This document shows, piece by piece, positions 17,676 through 26,939 of a stretch of 64,000 nt of DNA (its first letter is position 1; every line of letters begins with the position of its first letter). Made by a program: the position numbers and the translations under genes. This DNA is from Candidatus Obscuribacterales bacterium. GTDB taxonomy: Bacteria; Cyanobacteriota; Vampirovibrionia; Obscuribacterales; Obscuribacteraceae. The stretch covers positions 269,721 to 333,720 of the forward strand of contig JARLHI010000030.1 in NCBI GenBank assembly GCA_031292355.1. Reading direction: 5' to 3'. The notes under the pieces are model-generated. The model ran no database searches. It was given only the letters and a program-made list of their open reading frames with translations, and was not told where the DNA came from.

Positions 17676-20078
17676 TTAAGAAGCATCATGATGGTTGAAA
17701 ACCACTTCCTGATGTTCTACTTCACTTTCGGATTCAGCATCATGCTCTTCCTCATGCTCAGAACTTCCGTGTGAGCTCCCAACTACAGGCTCGGAAGAGT
17801 CATCGGAATTTTGCGACTTCTCGTTGCCCTCATACACAGGAATGGTCAGTTGCTGCCCCGACCATGGCTGATGCGAAGAACCAACTACTACTTCATCGTC
17901 ATCATCATCTTTTGATTCGGTGTGAGTGTGAGCATGTTCCTGGCTTTCAACAGGAGCCGCTGCTTTGACTTTCAAGCGATATACGCCAGTTGCTGGATCA
18001 TATTCAGTCTCAAAAGGGTCGTTAACTTCAAATGGCACTTCATCAGCGACATCATCAGTGTCTGAAGCATTATCTAAATCAGCTTGTGACTCAGTGCCGT
18101 TGTCAGCACTATCATGCTGATGATGGACTTCATGCTTTCGTCCCAGGACATCATCATTTTCTCGCTCATGATGCTCTCGATGTTGAGCATCTTCTTTGTG
18201 CTCTACGTGTTCGAGATGTTCAGGCTTTTCTGCGCGCTCATGACGTGTATGACTATGCGAGTCATTTTGTTCGTCATCTTTATCAGTGTGCGAAATCTCA
18301 AAGCGCGCAGCTCGGCTATCCATGTCCTGTACAACTTGAGCGACAGCGGAGATGTTCTGACTCAGTTTGCGGCTGAGTGGATTCTCTTCCTCATCTTCGA
18401 AATTGTCGGCATCGTGCATACTGGCTTTACCCGCGTAGGCATCACGGCGTATACCAAGCTGCTCGAGAGCTGATTTGCGTGGTTCTGGTTGCTGTGGTTC
18501 GTCGACTTCATTTTCGTCATCCTCATCATGCGATTTGGAATAGGCGCCGAATTTGCCACCACTGGCTTTGCCTGGTGCCTGTAAAAGATCATCGGGCATT
18601 TGCGCGAGGATATCTTCAGGTACGCCAGCGAGCAAATCTTCGTCGTCATGAGCATCATGAAGATCGTGAGAGTCATGCAAAGTATGTGAAGAATGACTGC
18701 TATGCGAATCATGGTCACTTACTGTTGGCATCACTCGTCCGTCGCTGGCTGTAGCTGAACGCAACATGCCACCACCAGCTTGACGAGCGGCCTGGGCACC
18801 TTTGCGGCCACGACTACGAGCTGCAGCTTCTTCATCTCTTGTCTTGAAACTGATGATGCGTCGATTCTCACCGGTGCCAAGTTCAAGATTAGGAATCACA
18901 CCCATGCCCGAGCAGGAATTGCAATGTGAGGTGAATAACTCGCGCAAACTCTGTCCTTGTCTACGTCTAGTTAGTTCGACGAGACCAAGGTCTGATAATT
19001 GTCCAACTTGCGGTTTGGCTCTATCTTCTTCGAGCACGCGCTGAAAAACTTCAAGCACTTGCTGTTGATCTTTGCGGCTATCCATGTCGATAAAGTCAAC
19101 GATGACCATACCGCCGATATTACGCAATCGCAGTTGGCGTGGAATTTCTTGAGCCGCTTCGAGATTTGTTCGACGAACAGTTTCTGCCTGAGTGCGTGAA
19201 CTTGTAAAACGTCCTGAGTTGACGTCGATTACAGTCAAGGCTTCAGTCGGTTGAATATTCAGGTGACCACCGCTTGGCAGTTCGGTGCGATCTGAAAGAG
19301 CAGCTTCGATTTCTCGATCGATGCCCTTGTTGACGAGCAGCGAATCTTCGCCGGTATGGAAAGTGACTTTTGTCGTTTTACCAGCCCAACCTTGCAAATA
19401 TTCTTGAGCCCGCTTTTGACCGTCAGCAGTATCACAAATAATTTCACTGACATCATTTGAATAAGCGTCACGAATGACTCTAAAGAGAAGATCTTGATCT
19501 CTGTAAATCAAAGTTGGTCCAATTGAGGCTTCTCCTTCAGAGACAACTGTTTGCCAGCGGTCCCACAATTGTTCAAAGTCTTCGAACAACTCGCCTTCGC
19601 CTTGACCTTTAGCTTCTGTACGAATAATCAACCCAATGCCAGGAGGCTTCATCAAATTAACGACAGATTTCAATCTCGCCCGTTCGCGAGCCTCGCTGAT
19701 TCTGCGGGAGATTGAAACACCGCGCTCTTCTGGCACAAGGACGAGAAAACGACCGGGCAAACTGATGGCAGTCGAAACACGCGGACCTTTATGACCGGTT
19801 GGTTCTTTGGTAATCTGCACCAGCAATTTTTGTTTTGGTACCAGACGCTCTTTCAGTGCACCTTGACCGGGAACGTCATTGGCATGGAGAAAACCCATTT
19901 TGTCTTTGCCAAGATTGACAAAGGCTGCGTCGATACCAGGAAGGATATTTTCGACTGTTGCCGAGTAAATATCACCTAAAAGTAATTCGCCGCGATTGAC
20001 GAAGAACTCGACGACACGGTCATTCTCGAGAATGCCGGCGATGCTGTCGTGTTCTGAAATAACTAATGACTTCTTCAT
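17676..20078 (-). CDS. RNase E/G family endoribonuclease with His-rich tail
   Basis: This 800-residue protein is a single-strand-specific endoribonuclease that matures rRNA/tRNA and starts mRNA decay. An S1 domain is at about 32-110. Catalytic Asp285 (DVNSGRF) and Asp328 (VDFIDMD) are 43 residues apart, as in E. coli RNase E. The zinc-link CNSC is at 386-389, with the same 58-residue offset. After residue 415 comes a roughly 385-residue acidic, disordered tail with His/Asp/Ser clusters at about 455-480, 605-655, 714-720 and 770-797. The tail probably acts as a scaffold or metal-binding region. GAGGAG precedes the ATG. It lies downstream of the radical SAM gene and has its own terminator. Confidence 0.93.
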   Translation of the reverse strand: MKKSLVISEHDSIAGILENDRVVEFFVNRGELLLGDIYSATVENILPGIDAAFVNLGKDKMGFLHANDVPGQGALKERLVPKQKLLVQITKEPTGHKGPRVSTAISLPGRFLVLVPEERGVSISRRISEARERARLKSVVNLMKPPGIGLIIRTEAKGQGEGELFEDFEQLWDRWQTVVSEGEASIGPTLIYRDQDLLFRVIRDAYSNDVSEIICDTADGQKRAQEYLQGWAGKTTKVTFHTGEDSLLVNKGIDREIEAALSDRTELPSGGHLNIQPTEALTVIDVNSGRFTSSRTQAETVRRTNLEAAQEIPRQLRLRNIGGMVIVDFIDMDSRKDQQQVLEVFQRVLEEDRAKPQVGQLSDLGLVELTRRRQGQSLRELFTSHCNSCSGMGVIPNLELGTGENRRIISFKTRDEEAAARSRGRKGAQAARQAGGGMLRSATASDGRVMPTVSDHDSHSSHSSHTLHDSHDLHDAHDDEDLLAGVPEDILAQMPDDLLQAPGKASGGKFGAYSKSHDEDDENEVDEPQQPEPRKSALEQLGIRRDAYAGKASMHDADNFEDEEENPLSRKLSQNISAVAQVVQDMDSRAARFEISHTDKDDEQNDSHSHTRHERAEKPEHLEHVEHKEDAQHREHHERENDDVLGRKHEVHHQHDSADNGTESQADLDNASDTDDVADEVPFEVNDPFETEYDPATGVYRLKVKAAAPVESQEHAHTHTESKDDDDDEVVVGSSHQPWSGQQLTIPVYEGNEKSQNSDDSSEPVVGSSHGSSEHEEEHDAESESEVEHQEVVFNHHDAS

Positions 20079-20156
20079 AAAACTCCTCTGAGGGTTATGG
20101 CTGCGGATTTAAAAACTGAAAAAACTAAAAATAGTGTCTGCATATTGAATACAAAA

Positions 20157-22994
20157 TCAAACGGTAAAAAGATCCTCGCCACTATCAGCTTTCAGCTGCA
20201 ATCTCTGCACTTTCCAGTTGATTTGCGAATTTAATTCGGTGGCAAGAATATTGGTCAAAACATCGGTTGGCTTTACATGAAGCTTGGAGCCATGTGCCAA
20301 TTCCAGGACTAAAGTTAAAGGTTCGTCCAGAGCAACGCTCATTGATTTGATGGCTGCTCTGATATTTTTTTGCTTGGGTAAAGGTGTTGCAAGCTCACTC
20401 TTATCGTCCGTAGCCTTCTTATAAGAAGACGATGGGGTCAAAGGAACGGCAGTGGAGACGATGAAGTCTTCACTGCTCATAATTTCAGTCAAACGATTTT
20501 GGACAGATTGCTTCAAATGCTCAATCTCAGTGCCCTGACCATCCTTGAGAGTCATGACATTGACAGATGCGCGATAGGAAGCACCACCGAGCCGAGCTTG
20601 AAGAGCAGCACCATTAGCTTTAGCTGGAACTATAGCCGCTTCGAGAATCTGAACTTCTGAAGGCAATTTGGTGTTCATTTTTTCAATGAACGTTGCCACA
20701 TCGATATTTTCGGTCAAATCCATCTCAGCGATTTCGCCCACTGATTCCTGAAACAAGGCCAGTGGTGCGGCCAGATTGAGTTTCGGATGAGGATTGAAAC
20801 CTTGAGTATAAGCCAGACGAACATAGGCTCTGCGAGCTGCTCGAGCAAGTAGTGCGGCTAAATCGAGATGGGAGATGAATCTAAGATCACCCAGTTTCGT
20901 AAAGCGAAAGCGAATACGCATATTGCCTTCGGCGTCAGCCTCGGAAACTGAACTGGCAATAGAAGTTTGCGTCGTCTGCGGTTTCAAGAAAAACAGTGAA
21001 GGATGGCTCTCTTCGTTTTTAGTGTTTGCATCCAGTTCTTTCACGAATGGATTGCGTTTCATCACTTCAGGCTTAGGCTTAGCGAGCTTATGTGTTGTTT
21101 CCAGCTCAGTACATACACCGCACGCATGGCAAGTATTCTCCGTGCATGGCGCTGTCTCTAAAGTAGCAACTGCCTTTTCCCATTCCTTAACCATCCACCA
21201 GTTATTCAAACCAATGTGCACAATGTCCCATGGCTGATCGCTACCCACAACACGGTCGGTGCAACCAACTGCTTCTAAAGTGAAGCCCATCGATTTCGCA
21301 GCGTCGTGCCAAAGCTGTGGCTTAAAACGATCGTCCCAGGCATCGAATATAGCACCGCTTTGATAAGCGCGTAAAATAAGCTCGCCTATTTCTCTGCCAC
21401 CACGTGAGATGACGACTTCGAGCAAACTGATTTGCGGATCAGTAATATTTAGTTGTACACGACGAAGTCCAGAAGTCCTCAAAGCATCACGAAGCACTCT
21501 ATGCTTGCGTGTCGTCTCTTCTGGCGTGAATTGACCGAACCATTGAAACGGCGTGAAAGGCTTGGGTACAAAATTGGAGATGGTGCAGGTCAGTTCGAGA
21601 TCACGTCTGTATTTTGAGGGATTGCCTTTTTTGATGACGCGACAATGTCTGTCTGCTTCTTTCAAAATCTCAATGATGGCAACCAGGTCTTCATCCTGTT
21701 CAGTTGGCAGACCGCACATAAAGTACAGCTTCACTGACGACCAGCCAGACTGATAAGCAGCTTCAATTGCCGAAATAATTTGCTGATGCGATAGGCCTTT
21801 ATTGATGACTGCACGCAATCGCTCACTGCCGGCTTCGGGTGCCAGAGTAATACCGCTTTTGCGGACTACTTTGAGTTCTTCGGCCAGATCGAGATTCATC
21901 CGGTCGACGCGCTGGCTTGGAAAAGATAGCGAAGTTCGTTTCTCTGAATGTTCGCGATTGAGCGCTCGCACCGATTCATGCAAGCTTGTGTAGTCGCTGA
22001 CGCACAGCGACAACATCGAATATTCTTCATGACCACTTTTTTCTAAAGCGGTTGTGGAAAGACGCAACAAATCATCAGCTGAGCGTTCGCGCACTGGCAA
22101 GAAAGTATAGCCAGGCTGACAGAAACGGCAGCCTCGATCGCAACCACGACGAACTTCGAGAGTTTCGCGATCGTGGACAAGATTGAGATAAGGAACCAGA
22201 TTATTGGTCGGTTGATTGTCATCAGTCAGAGGTTGAACCTGGCGAAACACTCGCTCGGGCAAAACTGAGTTTCGGACAGTCTCGTCAAGCCGACTAATTT
22301 CGTCAGCATTGAACACATCGACGATTTGTCTGGGCTTTGGCACTGGCGAGGAATCGCCTACGCTATAGAAAGCAGGCACATAGCAACCAGGAACTTGAGT
22401 CGCGAGTCGCCACAACAAATGCTTTCTGGCAAAAGCCTCGTCGGCTAGATTTTGCGTGCGTTTAAAGTCAGCAACTACTTGCATTGCTGAGGGGACAGCC
22501 TCTTCACCATCACCGATGATAAAGAAGTCCATAAAATCGGACATTGGTTCGGGATTTACAGCAGACGGTCCGCCCCCGAAAACTAGAGGAAATAAGGACT
22601 TTCTTTCAGCAGCCTTTATTGGCAACTGAGCGAGATCGAGCATATTGAGAACATTGGTATAAGTGAGCTCGTATTGCAAACTAAAGCCAATCAGCTCGAA
22701 ATCACGCATTGGTCGACGCAATTCCCATCCCCATAGAGGAATTGACCGCTCACGCAATAAAGCTTCCATGTCAGCGGCAGGAGCGTAGGCCCTATCAACC
22801 AACAGATTGGGCTGCTTATTGACGATCTGGTAGAGAATTTTAAGACCAAAGTTGGACATTCCCAACTCGTACATGTCTGGAAAGGCCAAAGCCAGCTTTA
22901 CTTCCGCCTGATCAAAAGGCTTTTTCGAAGCGCCCCATTCATTGCCAAGGTACTGCCCTGGACGTTCAACACGCTCAAGTAAGTCTTCTGTCAA
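20157..22994 (-). CDS. Radical SAM protein fused to DUF2344
   Basis: The 945-residue protein joins two families that often sit next to RNase E/G genes: a B12-binding-like/radical SAM protein (TIGR03960 type) and a C-terminal DUF2344 domain (TIGR03936 type, from about residue 690, starting RIRFRFTKLGDLRFISHLDL). The [4Fe-4S] motif is CDRGCRFC with Cys285, Cys289 and Cys292. A second Cys cluster (CTENTCHACGVC) near residue 625 may hold another cluster. The substrate is not known; a role in RNA or ribosome modification is inferred from the neighbourhood. The start used is a TTG without a good ribosome binding site. The frame is open upstream to 23127 but has no ATG or GTG, so the true start is uncertain. 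Confidence 0.88.
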   Translation of the reverse strand: MTEDLLERVERPGQYLGNEWGASKKPFDQAEVKLALAFPDMYELGMSNFGLKILYQIVNKQPNLLVDRAYAPAADMEALLRERSIPLWGWELRRPMRDFELIGFSLQYELTYTNVLNMLDLAQLPIKAAERKSLFPLVFGGGPSAVNPEPMSDFMDFFIIGDGEEAVPSAMQVVADFKRTQNLADEAFARKHLLWRLATQVPGCYVPAFYSVGDSSPVPKPRQIVDVFNADEISRLDETVRNSVLPERVFRQVQPLTDDNQPTNNLVPYLNLVHDRETLEVRRGCDRGCRFCQPGYTFLPVRERSADDLLRLSTTALEKSGHEEYSMLSLCVSDYTSLHESVRALNREHSEKRTSLSFPSQRVDRMNLDLAEELKVVRKSGITLAPEAGSERLRAVINKGLSHQQIISAIEAAYQSGWSSVKLYFMCGLPTEQDEDLVAIIEILKEADRHCRVIKKGNPSKYRRDLELTCTISNFVPKPFTPFQWFGQFTPEETTRKHRVLRDALRTSGLRRVQLNITDPQISLLEVVISRGGREIGELILRAYQSGAIFDAWDDRFKPQLWHDAAKSMGFTLEAVGCTDRVVGSDQPWDIVHIGLNNWWMVKEWEKAVATLETAPCTENTCHACGVCTELETTHKLAKPKPEVMKRNPFVKELDANTKNEESHPSLFFLKPQTTQTSIASSVSEADAEGNMRIRFRFTKLGDLRFISHLDLAALLARAARRAYVRLAYTQGFNPHPKLNLAAPLALFQESVGEIAEMDLTENIDVATFIEKMNTKLPSEVQILEAAIVPAKANGAALQARLGGASYRASVNVMTLKDGQGTEIEHLKQSVQNRLTEIMSSEDFIVSTAVPLTPSSSYKKATDDKSELATPLPKQKNIRAAIKSMSVALDEPLTLVLELAHGSKLHVKPTDVLTNILATELNSQINWKVQRLQLKADSGEDLFTV

Positions 22995-23698
22995 AAGACG
23001 GGAGAATTCTTGAGCTTTAAGATCGTGGTTGAATGGACTGTCCGGGTTAATTTCCCGCCGACCAAGAGCAACTGTATTAACTATGGCTGTGCTCCAAATA
23101 TCTTGGATAAGCGCGACTTCGTTCTCTTATTGTTGAATACATGCGAAAACGTCGGCGAATCCGAAAAAGTTTTGACTGGCGCTACGAGCGCTTGACCCAT
23201 CATGGGCGTGACTTGAGCACTATTTCTGACAAAGCTCTCTAAAGCTAACCTACATCTACTCGAGATTGATTCGGTCTATATAAGGCTAGTTAAAAGGTTC
23301 TTGAGCTAAGCAGCCCTCAAGTCCTTCTATTATAGCGCTTTGGAATAGTCAACATATAAGCGCTTGCAAAACTTTAATTTGGGGTCCGGCAGATAATGCA
23401 TTCAAGTGCCTTGAAAGAGGAGCTGCAAAGCGCCGGGCGCCAAACCGAAAGCTTTGCCAGTTGCCTCATCCAAATAATGCCTTGCCTTTACAATCGATTT
23501 CCGCTGTCTCGCGAAAGCCCGAAATTTATTAACTTGCACATGTCTTCGTTTTCTGGGAATTTAGTAGCCACAAGCGCTTGGCTTCCTATGCTATAGTCGC
23601 AGAAAGGATCTAAAAAAGATTCCGATGGGATTTCGCAAAAGCCATTAGCCTCTCCCCGAGACTAGTCGTTTTGCCGTTGAAATTTGTCCAATTGATTC
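22995..23698. other. Long divergent intergenic region
   Basis: About 700 bases separate the leftward radical SAM gene from the rightward 133-residue gene. The first 130 bases continue the radical SAM frame without a start codon. A 66-residue plus-strand frame at 23396-23596 has no ribosome binding site and unconvincing composition. No tRNA or structured RNA is obvious. The only signal I can support is the extended -10 box near 23589. Confidence 0.35.
23589..23597 (+). promoter_or_regulatory. Extended -10 promoter element
   Basis: TGCTATAGT is a TGn extended -10 with five of six consensus bases. No good -35 is present. The same nine bases occur at 56969. It would start transcription about 95 bases before the gene at 23699. 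Confidence 0.4.
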
Positions 23699-24100
23699 AT
23701 GTACGCTGACTTCTGTATTGTGCAGGACAAAAACTTGATACTAGAAGCATTCGCCAAATATCTCCATGCCGCCGACCCAAAGGTGCCGGCGACTGATGTT
23801 CTGGCGCAATGGCTGTGGAGACACTTGAGCAGCGAACCAAAAACGAATGTCGATAAGGTTTTGCATTGCGAGATGACAATTCGTGAAATCAAACAATCCA
23901 AGAGCGAATCATCAGCATCGGGCGATCGGCACGAAAAACCGAAAAAGACGTCTTATGTTTTTTGCGGCACCTCGTCATCCGGCAGACGCCTTCTAAAGAG
24001 TCTTTACGAATATTGCCAGAGTTACGAGCAACAACGCTGGGCGCGTTTCATCCACACACTCAAAGCCAGCGATTTCTCTGAAAAGCTTCTTGGTCGATAA
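23699..24100 (+). CDS. Small unknown protein coupled to hydrolase gene
   Basis: I do not recognise this 133-residue protein. It is mixed in composition, with a helical N-terminal part (LILEAFAKYLHAADP), a charged Ser/Lys-rich middle and a helical C-terminus (SLYEYCQSYEQQRWARFIHTL). There is no signal peptide. The best evidence that it is real is the TAATG overlap with the following hydrolase gene. No clear ribosome binding site precedes its ATG. Confidence 0.5.
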   Translation: MYADFCIVQDKNLILEAFAKYLHAADPKVPATDVLAQWLWRHLSSEPKTNVDKVLHCEMTIREIKQSKSESSASGDRHEKPKKTSYVFCGTSSSGRRLLKSLYEYCQSYEQQRWARFIHTLKASDFSEKLLGR

Positions 24101-25470
24101 TGCCCGTTCGAGCATTTCTGACAATTGCGGTACTTTTTGCCATCATTAGTGGTACCAGTATCAGGCTGCCACCATGCAAAGCTCAAACGCCTGCTGCATC
24201 GATAGATCAAGCGCAAAAGAAAAAAATATTTCAAACCTTTGCGGAAATGTTTTTTCGTGGACAGTGCAAAGACGCCTATCTCATGCTGTCTCCGCTCATG
24301 CAAAAAGCACTGACAGAAGAAAGAATGCCTGTTGTGCTTAAACAACTAGAGATGCGATTTGGAACTTTCCAATCGGTCAACAATATCCGTGTCAACAAAT
24401 CAAGCATTCCAGGAATGAGTGGCATCCAAGCCTTGTGCCAATTCAGCGGCAGCACTGCCAACCTGGAGGCACTCATTAATGACGACGGCAAAATCAGCAG
24501 CTTTTTCGTAAAAGCACCGACTAATTTTAAAGAACCGCCCTATGCCAAACACGAACAATTCACAGAACGAGACATTGAAATTCCATCTGCAGAATTACGA
24601 CTCAAAGCAACATTAAGTGTACCTGTTGCAAATGGTCCATTTCCTTGCGTTGTATTAGTTCATGGTTCAGGTCCATGTGACAGAGATGAAACTGTAGGAT
24701 CAATCAAAGTTTTCAGAGACATCGCCTGGGGACTTGCTTCCAATGGCATCGCTGCTTTGCGATACGAAAAAAGAACTCGCCAGTTTCCGACAAAACCAAT
24801 CAACACTGTAAATGACGAAACAGTCGATGATGCGGTAGCTGCGATTGAATGCCTTAAAACACAAAGCGCTATTGACAAAACGCGATTAGTCGTTCTCGGT
24901 CATAGCCTCGGCGCTTTAATGGCACCAAGAATAGCTCAACGAGAAATAAACTTAGCAGGCGTCGTTATCTGCGCTGGACCAACTCGCAAACTCGAAGACA
25001 TTATCGTCTGCCAGATTGCTTATCTTGATTCTCTGGTTGGTGATACTGGCGAATCAGATAATCTGAAAAATGTTAAGGAACAGGCTCTAAAAATCAAGTC
25101 ACTCGACCGCAAAGATGCCCTCTCGAATTCGAACACGCTAATCGGTTTTAAGCCGTCGTGGTGGCTTGACATGCAAAATTACGACCCGGTCAAAACAGCT
25201 CAAACGATTAATTCGCCAATTTTGATCATGCAAGGCGATCGCGACTATCAAGTCAACCTTGAAGATTTTAAGGGCTGGCAAGACGGCATGAAAGGTCGAC
25301 CAGGCGTTACTCTGAAGCTATATCCTGGTTTAGCACACACTTTCACCAGTGCCGCCGACAAACCCGGACCAGGCGACTACGACAAGCCTTTGAACGTAGC
25401 TCCATCGGTCATTGACGATCTATCCACATGGATTAAGACTCTCACGCCGGTAGCACCAGTGACACCATAG
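24100..25470 (+). CDS. Exported DUF3887-alpha/beta hydrolase
   Basis: The 456-residue protein has a signal peptide (FLTIAVLFAIISGTSIRL, with a Cys shortly after). A DUF3887-like domain covers about 35-145 and an alpha/beta-hydrolase esterase domain covers 160-450. The catalytic triad can be read: Ser269 in GHSLG, an Asp in QGDRDYQV (Asp380 or Asp382) and His413 in GLAHTF. VHGSGP supplies the oxyanion hole. This layout is typical of secreted serine esterases of unknown substrate. Translation is coupled to the gene upstream by a TAATG overlap. Confidence 0.85.
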   Translation: MPVRAFLTIAVLFAIISGTSIRLPPCKAQTPAASIDQAQKKKIFQTFAEMFFRGQCKDAYLMLSPLMQKALTEERMPVVLKQLEMRFGTFQSVNNIRVNKSSIPGMSGIQALCQFSGSTANLEALINDDGKISSFFVKAPTNFKEPPYAKHEQFTERDIEIPSAELRLKATLSVPVANGPFPCVVLVHGSGPCDRDETVGSIKVFRDIAWGLASNGIAALRYEKRTRQFPTKPINTVNDETVDDAVAAIECLKTQSAIDKTRLVVLGHSLGALMAPRIAQREINLAGVVICAGPTRKLEDIIVCQIAYLDSLVGDTGESDNLKNVKEQALKIKSLDRKDALSNSNTLIGFKPSWWLDMQNYDPVKTAQTINSPILIMQGDRDYQVNLEDFKGWQDGMKGRPGVTLKLYPGLAHTFTSAADKPGPGDYDKPLNVAPSVIDDLSTWIKTLTPVAPVTP

Positions 25471-25521
25471 ATTCACAAAACGTGTCAAAATGTGCAGGTA
25501 TTAGTGACTGTGTAAGATTCC

Positions 25522-26094
25522 ATGCGCCTCAAAAACAAGAAAACAGATGCGCTTTTGGTGTCACTATTACTTTTCAGCCTGACTTCCAGTCTACAATTGA
25601 TAACTCCCGCACAAGCCGCAGAAGCACTGCAGCTGCGTCCTGGCGTTGTCTTCAATCAGGATACCGACAATGGTTTTCCCATTACAGGTACGCACCTTGC
25701 CGACGCAAAAATCGAAAAAGGAAAACCTGCGCTAATTTTCTTTGGTGCTTCAGGCGATTTAAATACAAACAGACAGGCCAAGCGGGTTGTGGAAATCTAC
25801 AACAAAATTCCTTCAAAAACCCTAAAGTTTATCCTCGTCGATGTAGATCATCCACTCAGTCAAGAAAGCAAATCCTTGATCAAAACTTTCTATAAAGGAT
25901 ACATTCCTTACGAAATTTTGATCAGTCACAATGGCAAAGAAAGCTGGTCGCAGATTGGCGAAGTGCAAACCAATTTGTTGCGCAAGAAAATAGAGGCTTT
26001 AATCAGTCAGTCGGATTCAAGCACGACGCATCTAGAATCAGACGAAAAGAAAGCCGAGAGTCAAGATCAGGAGCAAGCAAAAGTTTCAGAATGA
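25522..26094 (+). CDS. Exported thioredoxin-like protein without CxxC
   Basis: The 190-residue protein has a signal peptide ending near PAQAA and a single thioredoxin-fold domain: KPALIFFGASGD as the first core strand, KFILVDVDHP as the next, and a cis-Pro region YIPYEILI. Where redox-active members have WCxxC there is GASGD, so disulphide exchange is not expected; a binding or chaperone role is more likely. The last 30 residues are charged and disordered. Its 3' end overlaps the convergent PHP gene by 28 bases. Confidence 0.65.
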   Translation: MRLKNKKTDALLVSLLLFSLTSSLQLITPAQAAEALQLRPGVVFNQDTDNGFPITGTHLADAKIEKGKPALIFFGASGDLNTNRQAKRVVEIYNKIPSKTLKFILVDVDHPLSQESKSLIKTFYKGYIPYEILISHNGKESWSQIGEVQTNLLRKKIEALISQSDSSTTHLESDEKKAESQDQEQAKVSE

Positions 26095-26936
26095 AGACGT
26101 CTGCTCTCTTTCATCGCCACCAGTGCCTCTGCAGGTAAAGTTATTGAGCCAACCGTTGGGGGAAATTCTTGGTAAGGACCATGACAATCAGAGCCGCCTG
26201 TAACGAATAGATTGTTTTTGCGAGCGAAATCTTTTAAGCGCTTTTGCTGTTTGATTGAATGCATTCTATGAAAAACTTCGACTGCTTCAAGACCGCTCGT
26301 CATGAGAGTCATCAGCAATTCCAACACATCAGCTCGCTTTCCCGAATGAGCGAGACTGGCTATACCACCGGATGCGCGAACACCTGCAATAGCTGAAGCG
26401 GGAGAAATACTTTTCCGTTGCACAAAAAATGGTGAGCTCTTGCTGGTGTATTTTTCGTAAGCCTCCATAATGTCTTGAGCGGCTCCAGTAGCCACAAGAG
26501 CCTTTGTAATGTGGGCTTTGCCAATCGATCCTGTCTGCGAAAAGATTCTTATGTCATCCAAACTGAGCTTGATGCCACCTGCATTTAGACCTTCTAAGAC
26601 TGAGTACACATGCTCTTGTCGCAATTTCTGCTGCTCGGCGAGAGCTGCTTGCAATTCAGCGTTGGTTGAATCAATAAAGTAACCCAAAATGTGGACGTCT
26701 TGCACCTGTAAGCTGCTATCAACGGCAACTGTATTAATCTCTACAGCAGGAATTACCTCCAGTCGACCGCGCGCTGCAGCAATAGCAGGCGCAATACCAC
26801 CAATAGTGTCATGATCAGTCACAGCAATGTGTGTTAAACCGCTCTTTACAGCATACTCAATCATCTCCTCAACACTCCACGTACCGTCGGAATGATTGGT
26901 GTGAATATGCAGATCTACTTTTAGATCATTTGACAT
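26067..26936 (-). CDS. PHP domain phosphoesterase
   Basis: The 289-residue protein has the metal-binding motifs of the PHP family: HIHTNHSDGT (His10, His12, Asp17), TDHDT (Asp41, His42), a VEI glutamate, DVHILGY, AHSGK and the C-terminal GGSDCHG. Architecture and length match the YciV/RNase AM group, which hydrolyses 3',5'-nucleoside bisphosphates and trims short RNA 5' ends. That activity is inferred from family. It starts three bases after the stop of the YmdB-type gene, so the two phosphoesterases form one operon. Confidence 0.87.
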   Translation of the reverse strand: MSNDLKVDLHIHTNHSDGTWSVEEMIEYAVKSGLTHIAVTDHDTIGGIAPAIAAARGRLEVIPAVEINTVAVDSSLQVQDVHILGYFIDSTNAELQAALAEQQKLRQEHVYSVLEGLNAGGIKLSLDDIRIFSQTGSIGKAHITKALVATGAAQDIMEAYEKYTSKSSPFFVQRKSISPASAIAGVRASGGIASLAHSGKRADVLELLMTLMTSGLEAVEVFHRMHSIKQQKRLKDFARKNNLFVTGGSDCHGPYQEFPPTVGSITLPAEALVAMKESRRLHSETFACS

Positions 26937-26939
26937 TTT

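Noticed and set aside
17770..18750. Several long frames on the strand opposite the RNase E tail
   Set aside because: They mirror the low-complexity His/Asp codons (CAT/GAT) of the real gene and have no start signals.
23396..23596. 66-codon plus-strand frame
   Set aside because: No ribosome binding site, mixed composition without domain signs, and it lies in an otherwise empty divergent region.
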